Program-made: the position numbers and the translations under genes | Assembly (NCBI RefSeq): GCF_000233695.2 | Contig: NZ_CM001488.1 | Span: 986,792-1,050,791 of the forward strand | Length of the DNA stretch: 64,000 nucleotides | Source: Desulfobacter postgatei 2ac9 | GTDB taxonomy: Bacteria > Desulfobacterota > Desulfobacteria > Desulfobacterales > Desulfobacteraceae | Direction of reading: 5' to 3' | The notes under the pieces: model-generated | What the model saw: the letters and a program-made list of their open reading frames with translations, nothing else | What the model was told of the DNA's origin: nothing | Database searches by the model: none | Part shown: positions 36,244 to 45,526 of the stretch, one piece after another | Position numbering within the stretch: position 1 is the first letter of the stretch | Layout of the letters: every line of letters starts with the position of its first letter

Positions 36244-36528
36244 CTTCACTGGTGTGTTCCCCCGTTTGGAAGATTTTAGATAATATTAATTGTAGCACAA
36301 ATATAGTCAAAAACAATGTTAGATTACCCTGAGCGATTGTTAATTTTGATTTTTGAATTCGAAATGTTTTTACGTAACAATTTTGTTCGCATATCTGCCG
36401 GCAATTTTTTTGGGATAACTGACTGGACAAATGTATGCGATATTGAGTATATCAACAAAATCGCCCCTGTCATGGGAGAATAGATTTTTAATATTTATGA
36501 CTTCATTATTTTTTAAGAGAGTGAAAAT

Positions 36529-37650
36529 ATGAAAAATCAGGATATCAAGAAATCCATACACAAATTATTGAATTTTGCCGGCATCACCGTTAACGGAAGC
36601 AATCCCTACGATATTCAGGTGAAAAATGACCGGTTTTACCAACGAATAATCCATGAACCTGCTCTGGGGCTTGGTGAAGCATATATGGATAACTGGTGGG
36701 AGTGCCGTGCCCTGGATCAGTTCATCGCAAAAGTGTTGTGCGCAAACCTTGGACAAGTATTAAAAAAGGAGTGGCGGATCACATGGAACCTGTTAACGGC
36801 AAAGCTTTTTAATCAACAGTCTTCCAAGCGTGCCTTTATGGTGGGCCAACGCCACTATGACATCGGCAATGATCTTTATCAGGGCATGCTGGACAAACAA
36901 ATGCAGTATACCTGCGGATACTGGAAAGATGCCACCACCCTTGATCAGGCCCAGGAGGCGAAACTGGCACTGGTCTGCCGGAAATTAAAACTGGAACCCG
37001 GTATGAAAGTTCTTGAGCTGGGATGCGGGTTTGGCGGGTTTGCCCACTATGCGGCAACAAGGTACGGCGTTGAAGTGACTGGATACACCGTCTCCAAAGA
37101 GCAGGTCAAATTTGCAGAAAAACTATGCAAAGGGCTTCCTGTTGATATCCGGCTGGCAGATTACAGAACCGCCACCGGAGAATATGACCGGGTACTCTCC
37201 ATTGGTTTAATGGAGCATGTGGGGTATAAAAATTATGGCACTTACATGAAACTGACCAATCGGTTGCTAAGGGATGACGGCATTGCTTTGGTTCATACCA
37301 TCGGTCGTAATGATAGTCGTTGTGCCTGCAACTCATGGACTGCAAAATATATTTTCCCCAATGGCATGCTTCCCTCCATTGCCCAGTTGGGAAAAGCCAT
37401 GGAAAACCAATTTGTCATGGAGGACTGGCATAACTTTGGAGAGGACTACGATAAAACATTAATGGCATGGTACGAAAATTTCAGACAGGTGTGGCCCAAA
37501 CTTAAAGATAGATACAACGATCGGTTTTATCGCATGTGGGAGTATTATCTGTTAAGCTGTGCCGGAGGATTTCGGTCTCGATCCATGCAGTTATGGCAGA
37601 TTGTGATGACTAAACAGGGAACTTCAGCGCCCTGTTGTCGCCTTGTGTAA
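36529..37650 (+). CDS. cfa: Cyclopropane-fatty-acyl-phospholipid synthase
   Basis: Uses SAM to convert double bonds of membrane phospholipid acyl chains into cyclopropane rings. The 373 residues show the Cfa/CmaS family signature: ALGLGEAYMDNWWEC near the N-terminus, HYDIGNDLY (109-117), QYTCGYW, the SAM motif VLELGCGFGG (161-170) and LMEHVGYKNY. GAGAGTG lies about 6 nt upstream of the ATG. The 280-nt region upstream shows no other gene. Membrane acid or stress resistance is the known role of the family. Confidence 0.94.
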   Translation: MKNQDIKKSIHKLLNFAGITVNGSNPYDIQVKNDRFYQRIIHEPALGLGEAYMDNWWECRALDQFIAKVLCANLGQVLKKEWRITWNLLTAKLFNQQSSKRAFMVGQRHYDIGNDLYQGMLDKQMQYTCGYWKDATTLDQAQEAKLALVCRKLKLEPGMKVLELGCGFGGFAHYAATRYGVEVTGYTVSKEQVKFAEKLCKGLPVDIRLADYRTATGEYDRVLSIGLMEHVGYKNYGTYMKLTNRLLRDDGIALVHTIGRNDSRCACNSWTAKYIFPNGMLPSIAQLGKAMENQFVMEDWHNFGEDYDKTLMAWYENFRQVWPKLKDRYNDRFYRMWEYYLLSCAGGFRSRSMQLWQIVMTKQGTSAPCCRLV

Positions 37651-37692
37651 GAGACAAGAAACTAGAAACAAGAAAATAGATACAAGAGGACG
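37651..37692 (+). repeat. Degenerate 14-bp tandem repeat, three copies
   Basis: GAGACAAGAAACTA, GAAACAAGAAAATA and GATACAAGAGGACG follow one another directly after the cfa stop, sharing GANACAAGA. Purpose unknown. Confidence 0.6.
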
Positions 37693-37745
37693 AAGCGCCT
37701 GTGGCGCCCAATTTAAATCGTCTTCGACAATAGCTTAGGAGGGGT

Positions 37746-38693
37746 ATGATTAACAAGGAGATCATTATCGTCGGAGGCGGTCCTGCCGGTGCCGCCTGCG
37801 CCTGGACGCTCAAGCAAAAGGGGATCACGCCCCTGGTGCTGGATAAATATTCTTTTCCCCGGCCCAAGGTTTGTGCGGGATGGATTACCCCTGCCGTATT
37901 TAAGCTTCTTGAACTCCGAGGAGATGATTATCCTTACACCGTAAGTCAATTTGATAGAATTAATTTTCATCTGTTTGGTCTAAAAATTCCTGTACCCACT
38001 CGTCAATATGCTGTCAGACGATATGAATTTGATGCCTGGTTGATCTGCCGCGCCGGTGTCCCGGTTAACACCTATTGCGTAAGAAATATCATCCGGAAGA
38101 ACGGTTTTTATATCATTGACGACCAGTATCAATGCAAGTACCTCATTGGTGCCGGCGGTACCCATTGCCCGGTTTACAAGACGTTTTTCACTCAAACGCG
38201 TCCCCGTCCTCCCAAATCCCTCATTGTTGCCGTTGAGAAGGAATACCCATATGATATTTCGCATCATCAATGCCATTTGTGGTTTTTTGATCATGGTCTG
38301 CCTGGGTATGCCTGGTATCTTCCCAAGGGAAATAACTGGTTAAACATCGGCATTGGCGCAAAATTCCATACGTTGAAACAGCGGGGACAGAACATTATGG
38401 ATCAGTGGCGTCATTTTACAATGGATCTTCAAAAAAAGGGGTTTATCAGGGAAAATCCACCTATTCCCAAAGGTCACAATTACTATTTTCAGCATGGTCC
38501 GGAAAAATACCGACAGGACAATGCCTTCATCATCGGAGATGCGGCAGGGCTCTCTACTCTGGATATGGGAGAGGGTATCCATGGCGCTGTTTTAAGCGGT
38601 ATCCGTGTGGCAGATGCCATCGTAGACAACAAACCGTTTGTTTTGCCTCACCCGCCAAGGTTCAGCCTGCCGAAAATACTCTTGCCTCATTAA
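37746..38693 (+). CDS. FAD-dependent oxidoreductase, geranylgeranyl-reductase family
   Basis: A 315-residue flavoprotein. The N-terminal dinucleotide-binding motif is IIVGGGPAGAACAWTL, followed by the FPRPKVCAGWI segment typical of the geranylgeranyl reductase/digeranylgeranylglycerophospholipid reductase family. The second FAD motif is FIIGDAAGLSTLDMGEGI (about 265-282). It is shorter than archaeal GGR enzymes. A role in reducing isoprenoid or other hydrophobic chains is possible but unproven; proximity to cfa hints at lipid modification. GGAGGGG precedes the ATG. Confidence 0.87.
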   Translation: MINKEIIIVGGGPAGAACAWTLKQKGITPLVLDKYSFPRPKVCAGWITPAVFKLLELRGDDYPYTVSQFDRINFHLFGLKIPVPTRQYAVRRYEFDAWLICRAGVPVNTYCVRNIIRKNGFYIIDDQYQCKYLIGAGGTHCPVYKTFFTQTRPRPPKSLIVAVEKEYPYDISHHQCHLWFFDHGLPGYAWYLPKGNNWLNIGIGAKFHTLKQRGQNIMDQWRHFTMDLQKKGFIRENPPIPKGHNYYFQHGPEKYRQDNAFIIGDAAGLSTLDMGEGIHGAVLSGIRVADAIVDNKPFVLPHPPRFSLPKILLPH

Positions 38694-38811
38694 TGGACAA
38701 AATACTTCACCCATAGCGTATGGGATGATATCTACACAGCCAATATGTTTTTGGCAGGTATCTGTCATGATTGGTTCATATAAGTGGCCTGGGAAACAGT
38801 TCCGGTCAAGG

Positions 38812-39873
38812 TCAGGCGCTTTTCCCAAAAGCGCAGTCGGGAAACCGGCAGATCGGGCAGTTCCGGCACAGTCCCCCGTGACAAAGGCTTGCCAGCTCCC
38901 GTTTTCCAGGACGCTCTCCGGCCATGATCCGGGGCAGCATCAGGTCAAATATGGTGGTGCGGTGATACAACCCGCAGGCCGGCAGCCCCATGATAGTGAT
39001 CTTAGGAGTATAGCCCAAAAGAAACATGGCCCCGGGCAGCACAGCGGCTGAGTAGTGGACTTCATCAAAGCCAACTGCCTCAATAGATTCCCGGGTGACA
39101 TCATCGGGGTCCACGGACATGCCGCCGGTGGTGATGATCAGGTCGGTCTCCTTGTCCATGTAATCCCGGATTTGGGCGGAAATACGCTTCCGGTCATCGG
39201 GCAGGATATTCACCTCAAGTATCTGTGCCCCAAGCCGGGCTGTTTTTTCTTCCACAATGGCCTGGAACCGGTCCTGGATCAGGCCGTCATAAACTTCATT
39301 GCCGATGATGGCTAGCCGGATTTTCAACGGATTGAACATTGAAACTGAAAAGATGGGATAGGCGGATTTCGCCAAGGCGGTCGCCTGGTCGAGTTTTGCC
39401 CGGTCAATGACCAGGGGAATGGCCCGGGTGGCTGCCAGGCTGTCGCCTTTGTTTACGGCGATATTGGTATGGATACTGGCGCACATGACATCGTCCAGCA
39501 TGTTGAATTCCGTCAATGCCGCCACATTTACCCTGAACAGCCCGGGATATGCCGCATACAGCTGCAGCTTGCCTTCGCTGGGTGTGCCGGAAAACTCAAC
39601 CCCCGGTCCGGCCAGGGCTGATGCAAGTTCAAACACTGCCTCATCCTCATGCACCTGGGTCTCATCAAGATCCAGCACATAGAGGTTATTTTTTCCCATG
39701 CGCATGAGTCTACAGATATCTGCGGCCTGGACCCGGTCTCCGCGTTTGAAGGCCGGTCCCTTGGACTTGTCGGGAATGATTTCGGTCATATCATGGGCAA
39801 GGGTCATGCCGCAGGCGTCCTGAACATGGACGGTTTTAAAGGGTGATGGTTGTGGGTTAGACTGTTTTTTCAT
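38812..39873 (-). CDS. Molybdopterin-binding (MoeA/MogA-like) protein with Cys-rich tail
   Basis: A protein of 353 residues from ATG 39873 (a GTG at 39909 would add 12). The N-terminal half is a MoeA-like region (VQDACGMTLAHDM, FKRGDRVQAADI). The second half is the molybdopterin-binding fold, with AIIGNEVYDGLI and LIITTGGMSVDPDDVT. The last 30 residues carry a cluster of cysteines (CHGGLC, NCPICRFPDC) that could bind Zn or Fe-S. It closes the molybdoenzyme cluster, suggesting a role in cofactor insertion or in sensing molybdopterin for that enzyme. Confidence 0.85.
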   Translation of the reverse strand: MKKQSNPQPSPFKTVHVQDACGMTLAHDMTEIIPDKSKGPAFKRGDRVQAADICRLMRMGKNNLYVLDLDETQVHEDEAVFELASALAGPGVEFSGTPSEGKLQLYAAYPGLFRVNVAALTEFNMLDDVMCASIHTNIAVNKGDSLAATRAIPLVIDRAKLDQATALAKSAYPIFSVSMFNPLKIRLAIIGNEVYDGLIQDRFQAIVEEKTARLGAQILEVNILPDDRKRISAQIRDYMDKETDLIITTGGMSVDPDDVTRESIEAVGFDEVHYSAAVLPGAMFLLGYTPKITIMGLPACGLYHRTTIFDLMLPRIMAGERPGKRELASLCHGGLCRNCPICRFPDCAFGKSA

Positions 39874-39959
39874 GGTTAAGTGTCTGCTCAAAATAAGATC
39901 CAAATGCACAATTGGGGCATAGAATCATCTTATTTTTAACGCTTCCTTTTCTATTTTTT

Positions 39960-41375
39960 TTAAGTTCCTGACGGCTTGCTTCGGTATTTTTCAGGATCAA
40001 TGGCATACCGTTTCATGATCTGCTGAAGTGCCTGGCGGTCCATGGCGCAGCGCCTGGCTGCCTGGGTGATGTTGCCTTCGGTCATGGAGAGTATGGCACC
40101 GATGTAGTTATGGTTAAACTGGGTCAGGGTGTTTTCCTTGGCCTCCTTATAGGTCAGTTGCTCCATGTCTGTACCCAAGTTCATGCAGGCGCAGTCATTG
40201 GCCCCATTTTTATTGATGGGGATATCGGCCAGCTGGATGGTATCTGAGGTTGCATAAAGAATCCCCTGGATAATTACATTTTCAAGCTCTCTGACATTGC
40301 CCTGCCAGGGGTGCTTCATGAAGAGATCCATCACGTTCTCAGACAAATGCTTGGTTGGTTTATTTAATTTTTCACAGTTTTTGGTCACAAGGTGATCGCA
40401 TAACAGCGGGATATCCGTGATTCGATCCCTTAGCGGTGGCAATTCAATGGTGATCACCGAAAGCCTGTAAAAAAAATCCTCCCTGAATTCCTTGTCTTTG
40501 ATTTTCTGCTGCAGGTCCTGGTTGGTGGAGGCGATGATTCTGACATCCACATGGGCCACCCGGGTGTCGCCCAAAGGTTTCACTTCCTTTTCCTGGATTA
40601 CCCTTAAAAGCTTGGTCTGGATGGTGGGGCCTACATCTCCGATTTCATCCAGGAAGATGGTGCCGTGGTCGGCTTCCTGGAAAAGCCCCGTTTTGTCACG
40701 GTAGGCATTGGTGAATGCCCCTTTTTTATATCCGAATAATTCACTTTCAAGGATATGCTCGGGGATGGTGGGGCAGTTAACCGGGATATAGGGTTTGTTT
40801 TTTCTGGGGCTCAGGGCATGAATGGATTTTGCGGTCAGGTCCTTGCCTGTGCCGGATTCTCCGGTGATCAGGACCGTGACATCCGAGTCAGCAACCAGCG
40901 CTATTTTTTCAAACACCTTCTGCATGACAGGGCTTTGCCCGATCAAGGGCAGGGATTCGTTCCGGCAGGCTTTCTGGAGGCGCCGATTTTCAGATATCAG
41001 TTGGCTGCGTTCCAGGGCTTTTTGAATTTTAAAGATGATTTCATCCTGCTCAAAGGGCTTGGCAATGAAATCGTAAGCTCCTTTTTTAATCCCAGCCACA
41101 GCAGATTCAATGTTGCCGTAAGCGGTGAGCATGACCACCGTCAGATCAGGATATTTTTGTTTCAATTGCTCCAGGAGATCAAACCCATCCATTCCGGGCA
41201 TTCGGATGTCACTGATGACAAGATCAAAGGCCGTGTCGGCCAATCCAAGTATATTCAGGGCCATTTCACCGGAAAAAGCCATGGTCACCCGGCAGTTCAG
41301 TTCGGGTTCAAGAGTACGTTGGAGAAGACGGGTCATGTCCTTTTCATCATCCACCACAAGAATATTGGTCGTCAT
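39960..41375 (-). CDS. Sigma-54-dependent response regulator (NtrC family)
   Basis: Three-domain activator of 471 residues. The receiver domain has phosphoacceptor Asp56 (ISDIRMPG) and Lys106 (AKPF). The AAA+ domain has Walker A GESGTGKD (172-179), the sigma-54 contact loop as GAFTNA (219-224, instead of the canonical GAFTGA) and Walker B FLDEIGD (241-247). The C-terminal Fis-type HTH (about 430-460) contains ITQAARRCAMDRQALQQIM. The ATG overlaps the histidine kinase stop by 4 nt. It is the likely activator of the sigma-54-like promoter at 50564-50580 that precedes the molybdoenzyme gene of the same cluster. Confidence 0.94.
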   Translation of the reverse strand: MTTNILVVDDEKDMTRLLQRTLEPELNCRVTMAFSGEMALNILGLADTAFDLVISDIRMPGMDGFDLLEQLKQKYPDLTVVMLTAYGNIESAVAGIKKGAYDFIAKPFEQDEIIFKIQKALERSQLISENRRLQKACRNESLPLIGQSPVMQKVFEKIALVADSDVTVLITGESGTGKDLTAKSIHALSPRKNKPYIPVNCPTIPEHILESELFGYKKGAFTNAYRDKTGLFQEADHGTIFLDEIGDVGPTIQTKLLRVIQEKEVKPLGDTRVAHVDVRIIASTNQDLQQKIKDKEFREDFFYRLSVITIELPPLRDRITDIPLLCDHLVTKNCEKLNKPTKHLSENVMDLFMKHPWQGNVRELENVIIQGILYATSDTIQLADIPINKNGANDCACMNLGTDMEQLTYKEAKENTLTQFNHNYIGAILSMTEGNITQAARRCAMDRQALQQIMKRYAIDPEKYRSKPSGT

Positions 41376-42886
41376 TGTTTACTCCCATTGCTGTTGGTGT
41401 TTAGAAGGGGTAATCGGATGGTAAATTTTGCCCCCTCGCCTTGCCGGTTTTCAGCCATGATTTCACCCTGGTGTCGGCGGATAATGCCGTATCCCACGGA
41501 CAGGCCGAGCCCTGTACCCTGGCCCACGGGTTTGGTGGTAAAAAAAGGATCAAAGATTCGGGACAAGTGTTGCTTTTGAATCCCAGTGCCGTTGTCCTTG
41601 ACAAGAATCAGCACATGAGAAGCTTCTTTACGGGTGATAAGCTCTATGACGCCTTTGGGATTATCATTGACGGCGTGACACGCGTTGATCATCAGGTTTA
41701 AAATCACCTGGGTCAATTCCTGGGCATTGCCCTTCACCCAGAGAGATTCATTTTCCCAAAGATTGAGCTGGATCTGGACTTTTCGGAAATCAGAGTGTTT
41801 TTTCAGGAAATTGATGACACCGTCCAGCATTTTGTGGATATCCACATTTCCCATTTCCCCGGAACCCTTTCTTGAAAAGGAGAGCAGGTTGCTGACAACT
41901 TCCCTGCAGTTTTTTACATGTTTTTCAATGGTTTTCAAATCTTCATCAAATTCAGACTTCTCTTTAAGCATAAGCTGGGTGTAGCCAAGGATGATACCCA
42001 ACGGATTATTGATTTCATGGGCCACGCCTGCGGACAACTCGCCTAAAGCTGCTAATTTGTCGGCCTGGGCGATTTGCTGCGCCATCTGTTTTTTTTCGTT
42101 GATATCCTTGATAATGAAATGAAAGGTTTTGGCACAGCCGAAGGCCCCGTAATCCACGCCGCCGGTGATGATCACCCGGATCTTCATGTTATCGGAGTTT
42201 AAAATATCGCACTCTTCGTTGAGAACATATTCGTTGGTCGTTAACTGGGTTGAAATATGTTCCCAATCCGGGGCATAAACGATGAAATCCATCAGTCCCA
42301 TGTTCTGTTCCAGCATCTGTTCCTTTTTATATCCTGTCAGGGTGATGCCTGCGTTGTTAATCTCCTGGATTTTGAAATGTGCGTCAGTCACCAGAATGGT
42401 GTCCAGGGAGTATTCAAAAATGCGGCGGGCCTTATGTTCTGAACTTGTGAGCATCTCCGTACGTTCCACCACCTTTTGCTCCAGGGTCTGGTTTAAACTT
42501 AAAAGCTGACCATGGGCGGCTTCCAGTTTTTTTCGGGAGGTCAGAATTTTTTCGTTTATTTTCCAGCTCTGGTTGAAAAACAGTGTGATCAGGCTCACCA
42601 GCATAAAAGAGACTGTATTGACGCTGCCGGAAAAGGCGGCGATGGTCTGCCAGGTGTCGGTATGGGAAGTTAAAATTAGAAACTGGCGCAGGATATGGCC
42701 AAAGGAGCGTGATACGCCAAAGATCATAAATCCCGTGGAGATCCACACAAGATAAAGAAACAGGGCATTATCCTGGTCGGTTTCCCTTAAAATCCTGGCT
42801 TTGTAGCAGCATAGAAGTGAAAACACCACCATGGCAAAGGAGCCTATAATATCTATGGCCACCATCGGCAAATAGGGGACAATCAT
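41372..42886 (-). CDS. Membrane-bound PAS sensor histidine kinase
   Basis: A 504-residue kinase from ATG 42886, which overlaps the upstream membrane-protein stop (ATGA). An earlier in-frame start only adds shadow sequence. It has three to four N-terminal transmembrane helices (about 8-108), a coiled-coil linker (about 112-150), a PAS domain (about 152-265), a HisKA domain with phosphorylatable His290 (AGVAHEINNPLG), and an HATPase domain with NLMINACHAV, DNGTGI and GTGLGLSVGYGI. It pairs with the adjacent NtrC-type regulator. The signal is unknown, presumably a substrate or redox cue for the cluster. Confidence 0.93.
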   Translation of the reverse strand: MIVPYLPMVAIDIIGSFAMVVFSLLCCYKARILRETDQDNALFLYLVWISTGFMIFGVSRSFGHILRQFLILTSHTDTWQTIAAFSGSVNTVSFMLVSLITLFFNQSWKINEKILTSRKKLEAAHGQLLSLNQTLEQKVVERTEMLTSSEHKARRIFEYSLDTILVTDAHFKIQEINNAGITLTGYKKEQMLEQNMGLMDFIVYAPDWEHISTQLTTNEYVLNEECDILNSDNMKIRVIITGGVDYGAFGCAKTFHFIIKDINEKKQMAQQIAQADKLAALGELSAGVAHEINNPLGIILGYTQLMLKEKSEFDEDLKTIEKHVKNCREVVSNLLSFSRKGSGEMGNVDIHKMLDGVINFLKKHSDFRKVQIQLNLWENESLWVKGNAQELTQVILNLMINACHAVNDNPKGVIELITRKEASHVLILVKDNGTGIQKQHLSRIFDPFFTTKPVGQGTGLGLSVGYGIIRRHQGEIMAENRQGEGAKFTIRLPLLNTNSNGSKQ

Positions 42887-43359
42887 GGGTTTTGTCCTTG
42901 TCCGGCCTTTTGTTCGTCCACCAGGCATGAAAGCCCTTTGTACATCAGGAACATGGCCGGCACGCACAGCAAATGGTCCAGTTTCAGGCCGTAATATACC
43001 CAGCCCAGCAGGTCTGAATTGTTCTGGGTCCGGATGTTGGCATATCCATTGGCCAGTCCTTCTACACTGACGGCATAAATCTGGTTGTCCAGGAAATGGC
43101 CCGCAATGGCGCAGCCGTTCCAAAGAATGAAAAAAAATGATGAAAGCTGGATCAGACGCCACCCTTTATATACGGTCAGGCCCTTGCCACTGATGATGAA
43201 CATCAGCACAACCATTGAGAAAAGAAAGAACATGTGCCCGATCTGGTGCGTAATGATCCCTTCGGAACTTGAATGAAACTGCAGCGCATACAAATTTTCG
43301 GGCAATGCAAGCAGAAGGTATGATAAAACCGTCAGCACGGTGCAATTAAGATATTTCAC
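42883..43359 (-). CDS. Four-helix membrane protein, probable sensor partner
   Basis: A 158-residue membrane protein with about four hydrophobic helices and several conserved-looking His residues near helix ends (HQIGHMFFLF, GHFLDN, KLDHLL), which could ligand heme or metal. I do not recognise a named family. It ends in an ATGA overlap with the histidine kinase gene, so the two are translated together. It may serve as a redox- or ligand-sensing membrane module. The 125-nt gap before it carries partial inverted repeats (TTCTATA/TATAGAA near 43385-43407). Confidence 0.65.
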   Translation of the reverse strand: MKYLNCTVLTVLSYLLLALPENLYALQFHSSSEGIITHQIGHMFFLFSMVVLMFIISGKGLTVYKGWRLIQLSSFFFILWNGCAIAGHFLDNQIYAVSVEGLANGYANIRTQNNSDLLGWVYYGLKLDHLLCVPAMFLMYKGLSCLVDEQKAGQGQNP

Positions 43360-43484
43360 GCTCTTGTTTCCTCAATGGGTTTTTCTATACACGTCTATTA
43401 TAGAAACCAATTATTGGGGTTTCAATGGGAAATTCGTTCCGGAATCCGGCGCGACGCCTTTCTCATAATTACAATCTTTGGGAT

Positions 43485-44036
43485 TCAGGCTGACATTTCT
43501 GCCAGCTTTCTGTGAACTGAAGCAAAATAGGGCAGATAAGGCCTAAGCTTTCCAAACACGATTCGCGCCAGAACATAAATGGGAAAGAACGAAAATGTAT
43601 AGCCCACGGAATCTGCAACCAGGGAGAACGGAAAGGCAATGGGAAAATCAATACCGGCAAATCGTGTCTGCATCCAGCCCAGGGCAAAGGGCACGGGCCA
43701 CAAAATGGCGGCCGAATGGGCCAGCATGGCAAAAAATTTGCGTCCCCAGGCATCTGTGGCCTCTTTATTCAGCGCTTTGTATTCCGCCATGTTTCCTGTT
43801 TCATAGGCCTTAATGGAAAGGGCTTCCTTTTCTTTCATACGGTTGGACAGGCCGGTAAGATAAGCGGTGTTGGCCCTGATGGCAAGTGAAATGGTCAATT
43901 CTCCCAAAAGGACGGCAATGAGGGAAAGACAGAACGTTCCGATCAGATAATCAACCATGCCAATGCCCGTCACCCGGTAGAAAAAAATAATATAACTGTC
44001 AATGGCGTAGTAGAACTGATTGAATCCGTTGACCAT
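43485..44036 (-). CDS. Membrane protein with central charged helix, unknown function
   Basis: A 183-residue protein. An N-terminal transmembrane helix (about 25-50) is followed by a long charged amphipathic helix rich in Glu, Lys and Ala (about 65-100: RMKEKEALSIKAYETG, AEYKALNKEA) and then two further membrane helices. The TM / coiled coil / TM-TM plan resembles DUF106 or YidC-like small proteins, but I cannot confirm homology. AAAAAGGAG precedes the ATG. It lies 74 nt downstream of the TauE-type gene on the same strand, with a hairpin between them. Confidence 0.65.
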   Translation of the reverse strand: MVNGFNQFYYAIDSYIIFFYRVTGIGMVDYLIGTFCLSLIAVLLGELTISLAIRANTAYLTGLSNRMKEKEALSIKAYETGNMAEYKALNKEATDAWGRKFFAMLAHSAAILWPVPFALGWMQTRFAGIDFPIAFPFSLVADSVGYTFSFFPIYVLARIVFGKLRPYLPYFASVHRKLAEMSA

Positions 44037-44063
44037 TTTTTACTCCTTTTTCTTTTTGTGCTT

Positions 44064-44091
44064 CCGGCAGGTTGCTGAGGCTGCCTGCCGG
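44064..44091 (-). other. Intercistronic hairpin
   Basis: CCGGCAGG (44064-44071) and CCTGCCGG (44084-44091) form a perfect 8-bp stem in the gap between the TauE-type gene and the next membrane-protein gene. No T-run follows on the minus strand, so it is more likely an RNA processing or stabilising element than a terminator. Confidence 0.5.
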
Positions 44092-44110
44092 ACAGTACTA
44101 ATTAAGTATT

Positions 44111-45253
44111 CTAAAGGATGGCAATACCGAAAAAACCTTTCAGGGTATACCGGATGCCGATGTAGAACGCTAAAATCAGGAAAATCCATTTCAACACCTT
44201 TTCAGGGATGTACTTTCCGGTTCTGGGTCCGATCATGGATCCAACAAATACGCCCGCAAGTTCAAGGCCGATCATGGGCCAGTAAACTATGACCCCTTTG
44301 AGCACCATGAAGTTGAAGATGGAAAAAAACATCCCGATGAGAACCGCCAGAGATGAGGTGCCCGCAACGACGAACATGGGAAGCCCCACAACACTGGTCA
44401 AAAAAGGCACGTAAAGGAAGCCGCCGCCGACACCGATGAAGGAGGCCATCGCAGAGATACAAAAGCCCCCGATAAAGGCCCAGATGGGGCTGAATGAAAA
44501 TTTTTGGCCGAAAAAAGAAATTTCTGTTCTGGTAAGACTCCAATTCAGGGTTTCTACCCCCTGGCCTTTAATGGAGCCTTTATTTTTGACCGCATCCTCA
44601 AATGCCTTGGCTGCGGCTTTGGCTGCTTTTTTTGAGGCCTGGCCCTTGGGGGACATTTCATAGACCATGAAGGCAAAAATCAGGAATACACATAGGCCGA
44701 ACCAGCCCTGGTACTGTGAAAATTTCACCTTTCCGGCGGTGGTGAATACCACCAGTAATGTGGCAAAAAGTGCACCGGCACCCATGAATGCGCCCAGGGA
44801 GGTTACCAGACGTTTCTGCCTGCCGTAGGTGATACTGGAGACAAGGGCGGAAAACCCACCCAACCACTGGTTGGAAACGCGGATGCTGTCGGTGAGTATT
44901 TTGTTGATGGTGGGGGAGGTATCCTGAAATGTTTTGGCATAGGCACCCATTCCGTAAATGGAAATGTGACCCACACCGGCCATAACGCCACCGAATGCGC
45001 CTATGGTTGAGAAAATCCAGCCCACCCAGACGGCCCAGCAAAAGCAGAGCAGCAAACCCGGAGCCGGTGCCCCAGGAATGCCGAAGATACCTGTCGGCGC
45101 CGACGGATCGATTTGACCCGGTCCGGTGCCCTGGGGCACAGCTGCAATAGCATCGGCAAGCGGGTCGGCCATAACAGGGGTCGCGGCCATCATCGGCAGC
45201 ATCAGTGTTGCTGCCGTCAAAAAAAATACAAACCACTTAAACTTCAATGTCAT
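44111..45253 (-). CDS. TauE/SafE-family sulfite or organosulfonate exporter
   Basis: A 380-residue membrane transporter of the TauE/SafE family. After a signal-like N-terminal hydrophobic segment (to about residue 28, VMA-DP) comes a periplasmic Pro/Gly-rich stretch. Multiple helices then carry the duplicated family motif. The second copy is clear as SFIGVGGGFLYVPFLT, followed by VAGTSSLAVLIGM. A large cytoplasmic loop (about 205-245, Lys/Ala-rich) separates the halves. GGAG lies 7 nt before the ATG. Family members export sulfite, sulfoacetate or related anions. In a molybdoenzyme cluster of a sulfate reducer, a sulfur oxyanion is the natural guess. Confidence 0.85.
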   Translation of the reverse strand: MTLKFKWFVFFLTAATLMLPMMAATPVMADPLADAIAAVPQGTGPGQIDPSAPTGIFGIPGAPAPGLLLCFCWAVWVGWIFSTIGAFGGVMAGVGHISIYGMGAYAKTFQDTSPTINKILTDSIRVSNQWLGGFSALVSSITYGRQKRLVTSLGAFMGAGALFATLLVVFTTAGKVKFSQYQGWFGLCVFLIFAFMVYEMSPKGQASKKAAKAAAKAFEDAVKNKGSIKGQGVETLNWSLTRTEISFFGQKFSFSPIWAFIGGFCISAMASFIGVGGGFLYVPFLTSVVGLPMFVVAGTSSLAVLIGMFFSIFNFMVLKGVIVYWPMIGLELAGVFVGSMIGPRTGKYIPEKVLKWIFLILAFYIGIRYTLKGFFGIAIL

Positions 45254-45293
45254 TCATTTTCTCCTTTTTTCGTTTCAATCAAATCGTTGAGTT

Positions 45294-45512
45294 TCATACC
45301 TGATCCCCCAATCGTCTCAGACAATCCTGGGGAAGCCGGTGGGTGCCTTTGCCTTCCAGGCTTACCTCCACCAGGGCATCCGGGTCGTTCACCGAGGTGT
45401 CCGGATCCACAATAAACCCATGGGAACCTATAAAATCATTCATATAGTCCTCCCAGGCATCGTCCGTGGACGCCTTGAATACCTCTATCTTATCTCCCCG
45501 TTGAAATGTCAT
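45294..45512 (-). CDS. Small conserved protein of the molybdoenzyme cluster
   Basis: A 72-residue acidic protein with a predicted small beta-barrel character (FQRGDKIEVFKAS at the N-terminus, ending HRLPQDCLRRLGD). AGGAGG sits 5 nt upstream of the ATG. It lies between the flavin/Fe-S subunit gene (14 nt) and the TauE-type gene (40 nt), all on the minus strand. I recognise no named family. It could be an accessory or chaperone subunit. Confidence 0.6.
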   Translation of the reverse strand: MTFQRGDKIEVFKASTDDAWEDYMNDFIGSHGFIVDPDTSVNDPDALVEVSLEGKGTHRLPQDCLRRLGDQV

Positions 45513-45526
45513 TTTTGCCTCCTGTT

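Noticed and set aside
37651..37692. Possible CRISPR array
   Set aside because: Only three 14-bp degenerate tandem units with no spacers and no cas genes.
42887..43162. N-terminal extension of the histidine kinase upstream of 42886
   Set aside because: The extra residues are Pro/Arg/Gln-rich shadow sequence over the preceding membrane-protein gene; ATG 42886 gives a proper transmembrane start and an ATGA overlap.
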